In this document: positions 13,901 to 28,900 of the stretch, in pieces
Numbering within the stretch: the stretch's first letter is position 1
How the letters are laid out: each line of letters begins with the position of its first letter
Assembly (NCBI GenBank): GCA_903813345.2
Contig: CAIIXF020000003.1
Span: forward strand, 7,277,815 to 7,341,814
Direction: 5' to 3'
Length of the DNA: 64,000 nucleotides
DNA from: Owenia fusiformis
Lineage: Eukaryota > Annelida > Polychaeta > Sabellida > Oweniidae
Made by a program: the position numbers and the translations under genes
Notes under the pieces: model-generated
What the model was told of the DNA's origin: nothing
Databases searched by the model: none
The model's input: only the letters and a program-made list of their open reading frames with translations

Positions 13901-16900
13901 TTCCTTTTGGAAGTTCCAGGTTCTGGAGACAACCACTAATTGTAATTTCTATTGGAAATTCCAGGTGCTGGAGACTACTACTGCAGTGGAAATGACTTGA
14001 CTAACTTTATGAACGTCGATCCCAGCAATATGGCCAAAATGGCCGAAGATGGTGGTGACATATTGAAGTAAGTTTCTTCACAGATGCATGAAAAGGCTGC
14101 AGATCAGTCTCTGTTTCGTTTTATGTAGATAGAAAATATCAAACAGTATGTACAATTTACCTAAAATTATAGTTACATTTTATATAATTTCCCCTTAATT
14201 TGATATGACAATTCAAGTAAGTTTACAATTATAATGATACAATTTGCCAAAAATCATAATCACCTGCATTATTCACAATGGGGATGGGAGGGGGATGAGG
14301 GGGTGAGGGGGGTTTGAGCAAACCCCCCCATCCAAAAATTCTTCCAAAATCATGCAGTTTTTTACCATTCATTGCCAAAGTGAACCCCCTGGAATTTATT
14401 TGAAAAGTGAGTCCCCCCTGGAAAATCCTGGCTACAGGCCTGATACATGTACATGTATGCACTGTATCATTACCCTGTGTTATATGCCCTCCAGTGTTTG
14501 CCCTGTATTATATGCCCTCTATTAAATGCCCTTTCTTATATGCCCTGTATTATATGTCCTGCAGTATATGTCCCGTATTATATACCCTGTTTTATATGCC
14601 CTGTATTACACACCCTGTGTTATATGCCCTGTATTATATATCCTGTGTTATGTGCCCTGTATTATATACCCTGTGTTATGTGCCTTGCATTATATACCCT
14701 GTGTTATATGCCCTGTGTTTTACATTTTCAGAAAGTTTGTAGGGGCATTCATAGATTTTCCTAAGCCTTTAGTAGGAGTTATCAATGGGCCAAGTGTAGG
14801 AGTCTCCTGTACTGTACTAGGCTTATTTGATCTAGTCTATGCTGCAGACAATGTAAGTTGAATGTCCTTATATGGTATTGCATTTGCAGTAAAATGTGCA
14901 TAAGTGGAACACCATTGGTACCTCCATTTGTGAGGTGTTCCATCACTTCATTTTACTTTGAAAAGTGTTCTATTTATGAAGGTGTTCCATTTACAGAGGT
15001 GTTCCAGCTTACAGATTTTACTGTACACGTACTTTAAATTTGTGAAGAGTCATAGCTGAAGTTTGGTTTTGCAGTAAAATTCTTCAATCACTGTTTTGTT
15101 ATAAGCTTTAGGGGCCGGGTCAATATTTCAATGTCTGTCAAAAAATGAAATTAATTTAGTTAAGTCTTAATCCCCTCCCCCTTCTAACGAAAGTCAAACT
15201 GTTGATTTGCCCACAGTATAAACATGTCAAAATGATGATTTACAAGTACAATCCCTGCATATAAAATCTGCTACTGCAGTAAACAACATATCGGATTCTC
15301 TTACATGCACTTAGCTGTTGCATGTTTAATAATGACCATACCATTGCAGAGGATGGATCTCCAGGAAATTAAAAATCAATGTCTGTCACCTAATTTAATA
15401 GGGCTTTACCCCTCCCCCCTAACATAATGAATTAGTTTTTTTTGATTGACATTGAAATATTGACCCCGGCCCGCCCGTTACTAAGTATGAAAATAAGTGA
15501 TAAAAATTATACAAATTGAATAAACGCAAATGAATAGGGCTTTCCCCCTCCCCCTAACATGATAATAAACATAATTAATTATGTTTTTTTGATTGAAATT
15601 ATTAACCCAGCCCGTTACTTAGTATGAAAATAAGTGATAAAAATTGTACAAATTGAGTAAATGCAGCAGAAAGGTGCCCAAATGTTCAAAAATAATAACT
15701 TTGATTTTAATTTTTAACTTTCAGGCCACATTTAACACACCATTCAGTGCCTTAGGACAGTCACCTGAGGGTTGCTCATCATATACATTTCCAAAAATTA
15801 TGGGGACCACAAAGGTAGGTCATTATATAGACACATACCTATACTGATTTCTTGACTCCTCAACCAAAAAATCTATATAATTTCCATTGTTATGATGTTG
15901 TCCCTATATCCCTCAGCATATTGAAAAACAATTGTGTAAATTGTATAAATCTGAAATGAAGAATAACATACGTACTTTAAACACGGCAGGGTTAAATGGC
16001 TTCATTATGAAAGATTTTGTGCCTGTTTAGGGGTTTCACTAGAATTTCTCACAACAGGCTAAATAAATGAAAAAACAACAGGCAAAATGAATGGAAATCT
16101 TTAATTTAACATGGAAAAGTTAACAAGTCCCTAAAAACAACAGGTGATTTTGTGAAAACAACTGGTGAAAATGGCCCATTGCCTGCTGCTAATGAAACCC
16201 CTGCTGTGTAACACTTCATAGGTGTTTACATGTAGAGGTGTTTACATGTAGAGATGTTTACATGAAGAGGTGTGTGAACACCTTCATTATCTTGATTATC
16301 TTCATTATCTTGTCAAGCAAGCACCTTGAAACTTTATATAATGCGTACATACTCCCTCATTTTGATTATTGTGACATCATATACAATAGTGCATCAGATA
16401 CCAAATTGCAATCTCTTGAACGGTTACATTATAGAGCAGCATGTCTAGTCTCTGGAGCAATCCATGGCTCGAACACTAATAAAGTTCTCTCATCAATAAA
16501 CTGGAAAACTTTATCCTCTAGAAGAGAGGAACATCTCAAAATATTTATTTTTAAAGCAAGATATAATAACTTTCCTCCTTTCATTTGTAATCTTGTCAGG
16601 TCCTATGAGAATGATATACAGGTGCGCTCACTAAGGAGCCACAGGGACTATAAGATTCCCCTTCAAACAAGCGCTCTGGCTAAGAAATCTACAATTTTTA
16701 AAGGTATGGCCCTTTGGAATAACCTTCCACCAGATTATAGAATTGGCTAGCCAATTTCAAGATTTAAAAGAATAGTAAGAGGCGATGGAAGCCATGCTTC
16801 TACCCTATCAACGTCAAAACTAAAAAATGCCATGCCTCGCTACCTAGAAATTCCGTTAAACCGACTCAGGTCCGGACTTCTCTTGCAAGCTCACCTCCAT

Positions 16901-19900
16901 GCACACAACTTTGAACGAGTTGCTAATCCTAAATGTTTATGTGACAATACAAACCAGACAACTTTACATTTCCTGTTGAAATGCCCACTGCTGACAGAAC
17001 AGAGAATAACACTAATTGCAGGATTGGAGACGATAGGGATCCGTACCCACTATGATGGACTTAATATGCATGATCAATCCCAGTTCTTACTTTTTGGAGA
17101 TAATAAATTTCCAATAGATGTCAATGAGAAACTAATGAACATAGTAGCATATTATATCCACCAGGGTCTAGATCTTTTGGACATGTAATCGATTACAACA
17201 TGTTACAACTGAAATCCCTCTGGCCAAGGGAAAAAAAAAAAACCTTACACATTTTTGTGATATACGAGTGTAGTGTGATGATATTTTATTGACTTTTTTT
17301 CATCTATTTTAACAATAACATGACATAAAAATAACTTATTATGTAAAAACTTAATAATATTCCTTTGGATTTCACTCAAAATTGCCGTCAATGTCATTAG
17401 ACTTTGGCAATTGTTTAAGTTTGTATATCTGTATTTTATGGAATACAATAAAGATGATTAAAAAAAAAAAAACACCTTCATTGCCAAGTTTTTTATCAAA
17501 ATGCTTCAAAAGAAGCAATCAAACCTACTGTGTAACACTGACCGTAATGATATTGCAATGCATTTTAGGCCAATGAGATGCTGCTATTCAATCGCAAGTT
17601 GACGGCACAGGAAGCTTGTGAAAGAGGTCTCGTCACAGAAGTGTTTCCCGAGTCATCTTTCCAGAATGAGGCTTGGGATCGTGTCCGTGGATTTGCCAAA
17701 CTACCAAAAGATGTAAGTTTTGTAAAATTTGTATGTAATCAATAAAATGTTCTTCAATAAAAAATGTTGTCTAGGTACAAGCCTCTGTGACCTCCCCCCT
17801 CTACTACTTAACTAAACACCTTCACCTGTGTGCAAGTTCTTGTAGCTAGACTATAGGGATTTTAAGCTTGCAATGATTTTCACAACCTAAACGTGAACAG
17901 AAAAAATATGAAAGCGATGCATTAGTATTAGCGATTGGTCATACATAGAGGTTGCCGTTTCGATTTTATATGCAAGCTTAAACTCCCGATTAGTTCTTCA
18001 AGACTCCGCATGTTAATGCCTTGTTAATTTTTCAAAAAACATTGTGTGACTTGTCTTTCATTCATTCATTTTATGATTAATGATAATTTATAAATGCTTA
18101 ACAATCCAAACTTAAAGTAGTTGATAAGCCCAGATGGGTCGGGATGAATTATGTAAACTTACCACCATAAAACAATATTCTTATCTTATATAACTGTAAA
18201 TAAGGCATATTTAAGATTATACCTACTCTACCTGTCAATAGTCTAGGGTTGATTTGATTGATTTTCGATTTAAAGTAAACTTGGAACAAACATGCCCCGT
18301 GCCTCGAGGAAAAACATGATTTATAATACTTTTAAATAATATGATTTGATAAAAAAGAAATTTATATTTTTTGTATTTCAAAAATAATTGATATTCAGTT
18401 TCATATTACTTCACATTATTTTTTTTATTTATTTAATTAGTGGTAGGGAGGTACATGTAGTATACAGGGTGATCTGATAAAAATGAGCACACATCTCTTT
18501 ATAATCTTCAGGTATTGCTCATGTGTGGTTCTACCACTGGCTAGATTATTCAATTTCCTTTCCAATGATATATCACTCTATTAAAACATTAAAATATTGA
18601 TGATGCTACACAGCCATGGGGGTGATTCTTCTATAACGAGATTTCAATTACATAAATGACACGTTCAAAACAAATTCAGTCTCCTTTTCCCATGCTTTTT
18701 TTTATAAATGCACATTATTCTATCTGTTAGCTTCAAAGTTGAAAATCGTTTATTCGTTTTTCAAGTGAGTCCCTTTAGAGAGGGAAAACCACTATTCTGT
18801 TTTGAAAATGAATAAGAAATGTAAGCATGCACCAGTTTTTAAAAAACAACATATTTTCCAACAAAAACATGTTATGGTGCTTTTATGAGTTAACAATTTT
18901 TAAAATATAATTGCTATATATTTTGTAAGAGAATTATAATACTAATAGAGAACACTTTTCTATTGTAATTACCCCTAAAAGCCATTTTCAAGCTATAGAT
19001 ATGGCCCCTTTAGATTACTTTGTCTACCATGCATTTACTCGTGATGTAGTTTTTAGTCACCAAGTTTTGTTTTGACACATTTGATTGTGTGACTTTTCAC
19101 CTCGACCCTGACTTCAATTCTACAAATATTTCACGACTTCAAAACATTCAAAAAGCATTTTCTTTGATTAATGGGACTTATCATACCATGTATATGCCCA
19201 TTTCGTCTGACAATAATCTATACAAGCCAGTATACTGGTTTTCTAATGCAATCCACCTGTTTCAGAACAGATAGAGCAGAAGGATGCCAAAACGAAACTG
19301 CTTTTTTGTTAACGCTTTATCATGATTAACCTGACAACTTATGTGATACTCTTATTAGTGGATTTCTCGTAACAATGCCCTTTCATCATGTTGCCCATTT
19401 CAAATATAAATAATGCTCATGGGCATTATATTGTGAGATTGAGAGTAAACAAACCAGGAATCAGGCTTTACTCATTTAAATAATCATGACCTTATAAATA
19501 GAATAATAGTTTTATTATCCCAACGAACGAAGTTCTGTAGGGATATAGTGAAGCCCTCCGTCCGTCAGTCCGTCAGTCCGTCAGTCCGTCAGTCTGTCAG
19601 TCTGTCAGTCCGTCAGTCAGTCCATCCGTCTGTCCGGAAGATAACTCGAATACTAGTGGACAGATCTTTTTCATATTTGGTGGAAAGATGTATACTGGTC
19701 AATAGTTTTACGCAAAAAAAAATTTTTCAAGATGGCTGCCAGTTTAAAAATGGTGGGAATTTTTTGCAAAAATCTTATGTTTTTCATTTTAAACTAAAAT
19801 AATAAATATTATTAATTGAAATTTTGGTAGTATATTAACAACATCTATCTAATTCATATATATCCTGGGTTTTTCACCCTGAGCCCCGGGGCCGTAAATG

Positions 19901-22900
19901 GGGGATCGGGAAAACAGGAATTTGCGTTAATTTTGAGATGTTTTTGAAGTATAGCTTTATTCTACTCAAATGAAAGGCAATTTAGAGGAGATTGTAAATA
20001 TTGTAGCGTTTTTTTGATTCGGGCCTCAAAAAACTCAAAATGGCCACTTATGCGGGATTTCGCAATTATTTTCTAATCTCCTCAAAGTATGGCTATATTA
20101 TACTCAAATTGAAGGTATTTTAGAGTAGATCATAATTATGGCATTGTTTTTTCTGATTTGCGCCTCTGAAAATTCAAAATGGCTGACTAGAGCAGAAATT
20201 CGCAATTACTTAGAGTAATCTTGAAAGTATGGTTACATGATAGTACAATGATTTAAAATATTTATTGAAGGTAAGAGTAGATGGTAAATATTACATTGTG
20301 GCTGTACAGATTGATGATTTACTTAAGTATATAGTGTTCGTTGGGATTCGCTACTCCGTGGAGTTGCCATTTTCTAGTTTATCATGATATATGATAAAAT
20401 TACTTCTACATGTACCATGTATGGTACACGTATATGTATTTTCCCAGTTCAGTCAGTTCAAATGTGAACACCGAAGGTACATTCATTCATATATATGTTG
20501 TAATACATTACCATCATCTATATTCATGGGTTTCAATGCAAACAACAGACAATTTCAGAGTTTTCTATTTCTGTTTTTTTTTCATTTTGATATACAATAT
20601 AATATATACCATACATACAGGGTTGGCCAAAAAACTCCACTTTTTTTCAAAATACTATATTTTTAATCATAATTTGCATACCAAATGAAACTTGAAGTTG
20701 CACTCTAGCCATGGATTATGAATTGTACACTTTTACTTGAATAAAATATGTTACCAGCGCAGTGTATAATATTGGATTTTTGTCCAAAAATCAGCACTTG
20801 ACATATGAAATTTTCACTGGACAACTTGTGGCTAGTGTGGACTAGTTTTGTATTCGACAAATTAAAATACACACTTGACACAGTCAAAATAAAGAAACAG
20901 GCATAATTTTATGCAATCGGTATTTTTATTTCTATTCAGTTGTTGTTCACAGCTTTAGCATCCATATCTTACATATTATCAAACTTAAAATAGACAATAT
21001 CCTCCCCCTCACTATCAGAGGCAGTCATGATTGAACAAATCATTCATCCTCTGACATGCTGTCATCACCACATCAGGTTCATTATCATTAGGAACTTCTA
21101 CATTAGCAGGTCCACTGCCATCAACAATTGTCAACAATTTTTCAACCTGATTTTCATTAACAACTACATTTTGAACATGGGAACTACAACTTATCTGAGG
21201 TTTGATTGTGACACATTGCTTAGATTGCCTTAAACCCTCTTTACAATGATGTCTATGGCAGATGAAGGTTCATATTTCAGATATGAGAACAGAAAGAGAA
21301 TTGGGGGACGGTTGGATGTCTTCCCCCAAGAAAATTTGAAAATCAACAGCAAAAGGTGCAATCTGAGGCATTCTGATTTCTGAAAACCGTGCAAAGTAAA
21401 TCACATTTTCTTCGTAGTATATATTTTTTCTATGTTGTAAATCACTTGAAGTAAATACGATAGGCCTACATGTACATGAAAACTTGAAGACAAATTAATT
21501 CGTCCAGTCTTTCAGTATTTATCTGATATTAAACGCTGATTAATTACTGTTCGAACATATATTTTCTTTATTTCAAGTCCCATTGGTTATTATTGAGTTG
21601 TAACAGTGATGAGGCGACGAGACGTGAGAGAATAAACGAGGAAAACAAACCAGAAAATTTCTTTCGTCTTGTTCGGAAGCCATTTTTGTTTTGTTTATGT
21701 CAATATGTTAAATAATGAAAACCATATATAGTCACACGTTTCTTCGGGGAAAGCCTACTAATTAATTTATGAATGAAAGTTTCTCAAACAATTTGTAATC
21801 GTTTACGTTAACCAATAGAGAAGCGGTCTTTTAAAATGACGCAGTTACCCGCGTAATTAAAAGCCAATGAGAGAACGGCTCATTTCGATGACGTTTGAAA
21901 ATAGAGACAGTAATTCTACTCCCCTATGAATAAATTAGACCTTTGAACAAAATGATCGATAATGATGTGTAAAATAGGAAAATAAGAGGGAGGATGTTTG
22001 ACATACGGAACCGCAGCTTGTTCTGACCATGACAACACTGTAGTAATCATGGTACTACAGCACCGGTGAAGTTAAATGCGAGAGAGATTTGTTTTGTTGA
22101 CTAAAGTTTATTAAAATGACTCGACACTCCTCAAATTTCACACCAGACAAAAGTGGAAGTGAACATCTTTTTACATTCGACTTTTGGCTCTAACACTCGC
22201 AAATTTGGGTTGGCTAGCGTCTAAATTATTCACTGTACCAGCGTCTCACTGAAACATGTGCTGTACTGCATGTATGAGAAATAAACATAATTTGCAAAAT
22301 GTTCCTGAACTGATATGGTATGATGACCACCAAGCTAAATGATGGAAACCCCAGTGAGTATAGGGTATTGGGAGGTCTCCAGGAGATGGTTTAAAGACAC
22401 CCAATCTCAAAAATTGCTAAAGCTGGCAATTAAGACCGGTTGAAAGAAAGTCAACATTTCATTGATACTGCTATATCAGCATGGCGATTAAGACTAAAGG
22501 TTAACATCAAAGAGGGTGCCAGGCCAATGGATTATGGAACTCCTCTTTTGGATGAAAAACAATCCAAGTTGAAGGACTCGTTACACTATTTTGTTACTTT
22601 GGACCCCTGGCACTATATAACTGTAAAATTTAATGTATGTAGGTTGGAAAATAAAAAAGTGGCATTTTTTGGCCCACCCTGTATATACACGTAAATATAT
22701 TGATATTGATTACAAGTTATTTTCAAAATGTTTGATTTTATCATAAATTATGGTTTGAGTCATCCAGGGGCTACATATAGGCATCAAAGGATTGGTATCG
22801 ATATACCAATGGATATCATTGATATCGATTGGTATCAACAATGTTTTTCTTTTAAACCAATCATTGAAAACATTCTGTAAAAAACATGGTATTTCATGTA

Positions 22901-25900
22901 ATGTTGACTGATTGACAACAATTTAATGCAAAAATTGTTAAGAAATATTTTATATAACTGTTTTTGTTAACATTTTTTGTTTTTTTAGTGCAATTGTTTT
23001 GCTCCTTTCTACCAGTTCTTGAGAATGAAATAAGATGTCTTTCCCAACCTTGTTGGAACAAAATAGCATATACAACATGTTTTTAGACCTCTCAATATTA
23101 TAGTTATACAAAGGAATTTTTGGTTGATTTTAAAAAAGTATTCAAAAAATTAAAACAAAATTCCCCCAAAATAGATAAAAATCAAGATAAACCTTTCATT
23201 TCATTAAAAAGATACTTTTTTAAAATCAACCAAAATTTCCTTTGTACAATTACAATATTGAGAGACCTAAACATGTTGTGTTTATTTCGTTTATGTGTTT
23301 ATGTCTTTTTTCCAATGAGGTTCGGAAAGATGTTTCATTTCACTCTGGAAACATAATACCAAGAACAAAACAAGTGTTTGATCTGTTTTCTAAAACAATA
23401 TAGATGAAACTATGTAAAAGGAATATTTTGATAGAAATGTGCGGAAATGCTTAAAATCATAATTTTTTAGCGAACCCCCTTGGGCAAATTTTTCTCAAAA
23501 TCATGCATTTTTCCACCATTCTGAGCACTTTTCAAGTGATTTTGGCCATTTTTTGGGCCAAAGTTATCTATTCTGGAATTTTTTAAAAAGTGAACCCCCT
23601 TTGGGGATCCTGGTAACGGGCCTGTCTAAAATGTAATGGTAAATATGAAGATTTGTGATATCAATTAAGGTCAAGCTAGAGCAACTGGAACTTTGTGAAT
23701 CAAGATGGTGTTTTGTTTTAGAATGGGACCTTGATTGAAAATGGTGGACATTCCTTTTAAATAAACATGCATATATTTGCCTTTGTTTAAGCATTATGTT
23801 TTTTCCTATCTTGCCAGAAATGTTCAAAATAAGAAATGATTTGACAAAACAATTATTTTGTTTGGATTCAGTATTTCTTATTATTTTCCAAATTATTATT
23901 TGTTGTATATATCAATCTACTTAAGGATTCTCCTTTTTTAAACTGAATCTCTTTCATCAAGTCTATGTAACTGCTCTTTGTTGCATCCATTTGTTACCAT
24001 AAATTAGTGATTGTCATGGTTACATCCTAGTTAACTTAATTAAGTTCATTCTGTGGAGTCCAGTGTTTATTCAAACATTATGGATATATCGCCATTTCTC
24101 CCGAATGACTGTCAGAGTTAGTTCAGTGTTAATTCAAACATTATGGATATTTCGCCATTTCTCCCGAATGACTGTCAGAGTTAGTTCAGTGTTAATTCAA
24201 ACATTATGGATATTTCGCCATTTCTCCCGAATGACTGTCAGAGTTAGTTCAGTGTTAATTCAAACATTATGGATATTTCGCCATTTCTGCCGAAATGACT
24301 TTCAGAGTTAGTTCAGTATGTATTCAAATTCTCTCAGTCTGCCCAATTTTAATGCCAGAAACATTCACGCCAAAACTGCCATTGATTCTAGAGCAGACCA
24401 AACTGAGAGAATTGCAGCATGGGTCACAGAAGCATCCAACGAAGGCCTTGTAAAAGATGTGCAAAATGCGCAAGAACACCAGGAACATTCTGACGAATGG
24501 CTGCAGGAACCAGACAGTGAAGAAGTTGCACATCCCAAACAGAATTCCACATCCCAATGTAAGAACGATTCCAAATAGAATCGCTAGGAAGTTGTAGACT
24601 CCTTGCTGAAAGTACACAAGCATACAGATTTTAATTAAGTGATTTACCATTCTCTGACTTGCTACCAGCATTTATACATTATATTTTGGTAAAGTCAAAA
24701 ACTGATGCACCATATACAGAAAATACCATACAGAAATAGGAGAGCACCGAAGCACCTCAACCAAAGATCTTTATATCACAAAGATGGTGGGAGATGTTTC
24801 AAGGAACAAGTTGAATTCCTTGAAATGCTTCAGGGAACAAGTTGAATTCCTTGAAATGCTTCAGGGAACAAGTTGAATTCCTTGAAATGCTTCAGGGAAC
24901 AAGTTGAATTCCTTGAAATGCTTCAGGGAACAAGTTGAATTCCTTGAAATGCTTCAGGGAACAAGTTGAATTCCTTGAAATGCTTCAGGTAACAAGTTGA
25001 ATTCCTTGAAATGCTTCAGGGAACAAGTTAAATTCCTAGCAGGGTTTGGGTAAGAATTTTGGCCATCATCGGTTATTGTCTAAAAATCTTGACCTATACA
25101 GAAATAGTTTCATTCTTCATTTAATTGTTTCCAAATGTATACCCACCAGGCCAACATTGTAGAGCATTTCATAGTAAAGTTTAACTGGACCAATCATTTT
25201 GGGTTCATCTGGTTCAAAGAACACACTCTCGAAGTCAACTTCGATGTGCTCAGTGTGAGTAAAGTCATCTTTTGCCTTGTCTCCTTGTTCTGGTATTGTT
25301 GGTTTTGTATGGACAGCTCTCTTGGGTAAATGAAGTTCCGGTTGCTCTCTACCCTCATTTCCTGTTACTAACATTGATTGCGGGTTGAAACTCGGGTTGA
25401 AAATACCTCTGTCAAGTGTTGGCCGTCTTCCTCCCGGATAGTCATCCTGGGAATAATCATTTCTACCATATGGCGATGGTGACCTAGACATCTCGTCTTA
25501 TTTGAATTGGACTGTCGATTGTCAACTTCGATTTTATGTTTAGAATTTTAATTTAGTTTTCACTGTTTAAAGCTGATCCTTGAATATGAGAGAACACCTG
25601 AATTTAATCAAGATCTCCTTAATCTTGATCAGAGTTGTCTGTTTGATAAGGTTACCTCATTTATTTACGTAATTAAATCATTGTTAACCTGTAACTGAAG
25701 TTTTTTTAATGTATTTAAGATGAGCCTGGGGAAGATATCAAGTTCATATTTATCATCCCACCAATTGAAGTTTGAGTATGGATATAAAGAAGCTATCGTT
25801 CCATCTATTTGTCCATCTGTCTTTCTTCTGCCTGTATTCCTGTCCGAGCAATGACTGTCATATAGGTTTGATTAACATTTTAAAGACTGATACTTTACAG

Positions 25901-28900
25901 CATAGGACTTCTGCCTGAGAAATAATTTTTTGTAAGTTTAGAAAAGTTATATGCTGATGCCCCAGGGACATAAGACCCTTGCTTAAGAAATTTTCAATAT
26001 GGCTATTGAATTCAAATCAAAATAAATATAAGTTTCATGGAAAATGCTCTTGAGTACAGTTCATCAGGTTTTATTATATCACCACCAAAAAGTGGTAACA
26101 TATTGTTATGGTCTCCGTTTTTTTTGTGGTGGTGGTTGGCAAATCTTGGCATCTGTAACAAATTCTTAAATCTTCCGATAACTTAACAAATACTGTTTAG
26201 ACTGACTTCAGTTTTTTTTCAAAACCAAGTTTTCAGACTTTAGATTTTAGATTTGACCTTCATTGACCTTCTCAAGGTCATAAAGGTTTTTTTTCAACTT
26301 GCCTCTAATTGACCAATTGTTTTTTTCAAAATCATATACAAGTTACCAGAAGTTCAAATCTGACCTCAGATTAAAGATTTGAGACCTTCTCAAGGTCAAA
26401 AAAGGTCAAATTTTATTTTTTCAACTTGCTTCAAATTGACCAATTTTTTCAAAATCATCTACAAGTTATCAGTAGTTCAAATCTGACTATAGATTTGACC
26501 TTCAGTTACATTCTCAAGGTCAAAAAAAAGATTTGAACTTTAATGACATTCTCAAGGTCAAAAAGGTCTTTTTTCAACTTGCTTCAAATTGACCAATTTA
26601 TTTTTTTTTAAATATTTTACATGTTCTGAGAAGTTCAAATCTGACTTTAGATTTGAGATTTCACCTTCAATGACCTTCTCAGGTTCAAAAAAGGTCTTTT
26701 TTCAACTTGCTTCAAATTGACAAATGTTTTTTCATAATCATCTAAAAGTTCTCAGAAATTCAAATCTGACTTAAGATTGAACTAATAATATTGTGAGCAA
26801 CTAGGTGGTGACATTTTGTCATGCCTTGTATAAATTTATTGTCATGTGGCAATAGGGCCACTGCTTGAGAATGAGTTTTGGATATGGGTGCTCAATTTTA
26901 CATGACCACCATTGTTTGTAAAATGTATAATCTTTGATAACTCAAATATTGGTTGTCACATTTGGTGCTGATACTTTGTATAGGCATAGGCTTTTGCTCA
27001 AGATGGAATTTTCAATTTGCCATTTTGATTTTTTTTGATAATTAAGTGTGATATTAATCACTATGTGTCTTGTTTGTTTTTTACTTTGATAAATCTATTT
27101 CAAAATGTTCTCCATGTTAACCAGGGTATCTGCCATCTGATCAAAGTCATCTGATAAACTTTCCCTAAATAGACGTGCAATTTACAAAATGTGGGTTTAA
27201 GGTAGTGATGCAAGTCGCATTTAAAGCAGTCAATTTGACGAAGAAAATTGCATGAATTCACTTCTAAAACAGTTTATCGATGCTTTAATTAGCACAAAGA
27301 TCCAGAGTAGATCAGAGTGGTTGCATTGGGCAATCTGGGGACTTTAAAATGCCCAACTCATTTGACAACATCTGAATTTGGGCATGTTGAGTAAATTACA
27401 TGGTGGCCATTTTGTGTGATATTTATATCTGTGTCTTGTTACATTTATAACAATAATATATTTTGTTCAGATTAAGTATTGTTTATTATTTTCCATGTTA
27501 TAATTCTTTGTATCAATCTAAGAATTTTACTCAAATTGGATCACTTTTGTCTAGTCAACTAGGTTATTTGGTACATCCATAAATGAATGATTGTCATGGT
27601 TACATACATGTCCATTTGTATATCTATCTTTAGAGTTCATTCTTCGGAGTCAAGTGTTTATTCAAACATTATGGATATTTCGCCATTTCTCCTGAATGTC
27701 TGTTGGAGTTAGTTCAGTATGTAGTCAAACTCTATCAATATGCCCAATTTTAATGCCAGAAACATTCACGCCAAAACTGCCATTGATTCTAGAGCAGACC
27801 AAACTGAGAGAATTGTAGCATGGATCGCAGAAGGACCTAACGAAGGTCTTGTAAAAGATGTGCAAAATGCGCATGAACATCAGGAACATTCTGACGAATG
27901 GCTGCATGAACCAGACGGTCCAGAAGTTGCACATTCCGAACAGAATTCCACATCCCAACGTAATAAAGATTCCAAATATAATCGCTAGGAAGTTGTAGAC
28001 TCCATGCTGAAAGTGAACAAGCATACAGATTTAGATCAAGTGATTTACCATTCTTTAACTTGCTATCAGCATTTATATTTGTTTGCAAGGGGAAGAGTCA
28101 GGAACTGATGAACGTTATACGGAAATAGATGCACGGCAACCAAAGATATTCATATCACAAAGATGACTGAAGATGCTTTAAGGAACCAAATTCCTCAAAA
28201 GTTTAGATCTTTTGCTATCAACAGTTGCAGTAATCGATACCCATACAAAAATAGTTTTATCTTTGATTTAAAATATTTTAACGTGTTTACCCACCAGGAC
28301 GACATTGTAGAGCATTTCATAGTAAACTGAAACTGGAGCAATCAGCTTGGGATCTTCTGGTTCGAAGAAGACACTCTCAAAGTCAACATCGACATGCTCG
28401 GTGTGAGTAAAGTCATCTTTGGTCTTGTCCTTTTGTTCAGGTTTTGTTGGTTGTGTATGGACAGCCACCTTTGGTAATTCTGGTTCTCTAACCTCGTTGC
28501 CTGTTACTAACATAGACTGTTGTTTGAATCCTGGGTTGTAAATAGCTCTGTCAAGTGTTGGTCGCCTTCCTCCCGGATAGTCGTCCCGGGAATAATCGTC
28601 TCTACCATATGGCGATGGTGACCTAGACATCTTGTGGTATTTGAATAGAACTGTCGATTGTCAACTTCGATTTTATGTTTAGAATTTTAATTTAGTATTC
28701 ACTGTTTAAAGCTGATCCTTGAATATGAAAGAACACCTGAATTTATTTAATCAAGAGCTGTCAGGTTGTCTGTTTGGTAAAATGAATTTATTTATGTGTT
28801 ATATGTTATCATTGTTAACCTATTATTGAAGTTCATTTATAAATTTTAGTTGAGCCTTGGGAAGCACTTGTGAATATTTTATTTACTATCCAGGGGCATA

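Noticed and set aside
14407-14861. Cys-rich repeat protein of about 111 codons
   Set aside because: Translation of the 15-bp tandem repeat running into ECI2 exon 8.
24318-24578. Plus-strand frame of 86 codons, also mirrored at 27740-27988
   Set aside because: Antisense shadow of caveolin exon 2; conserved only because the exon is.
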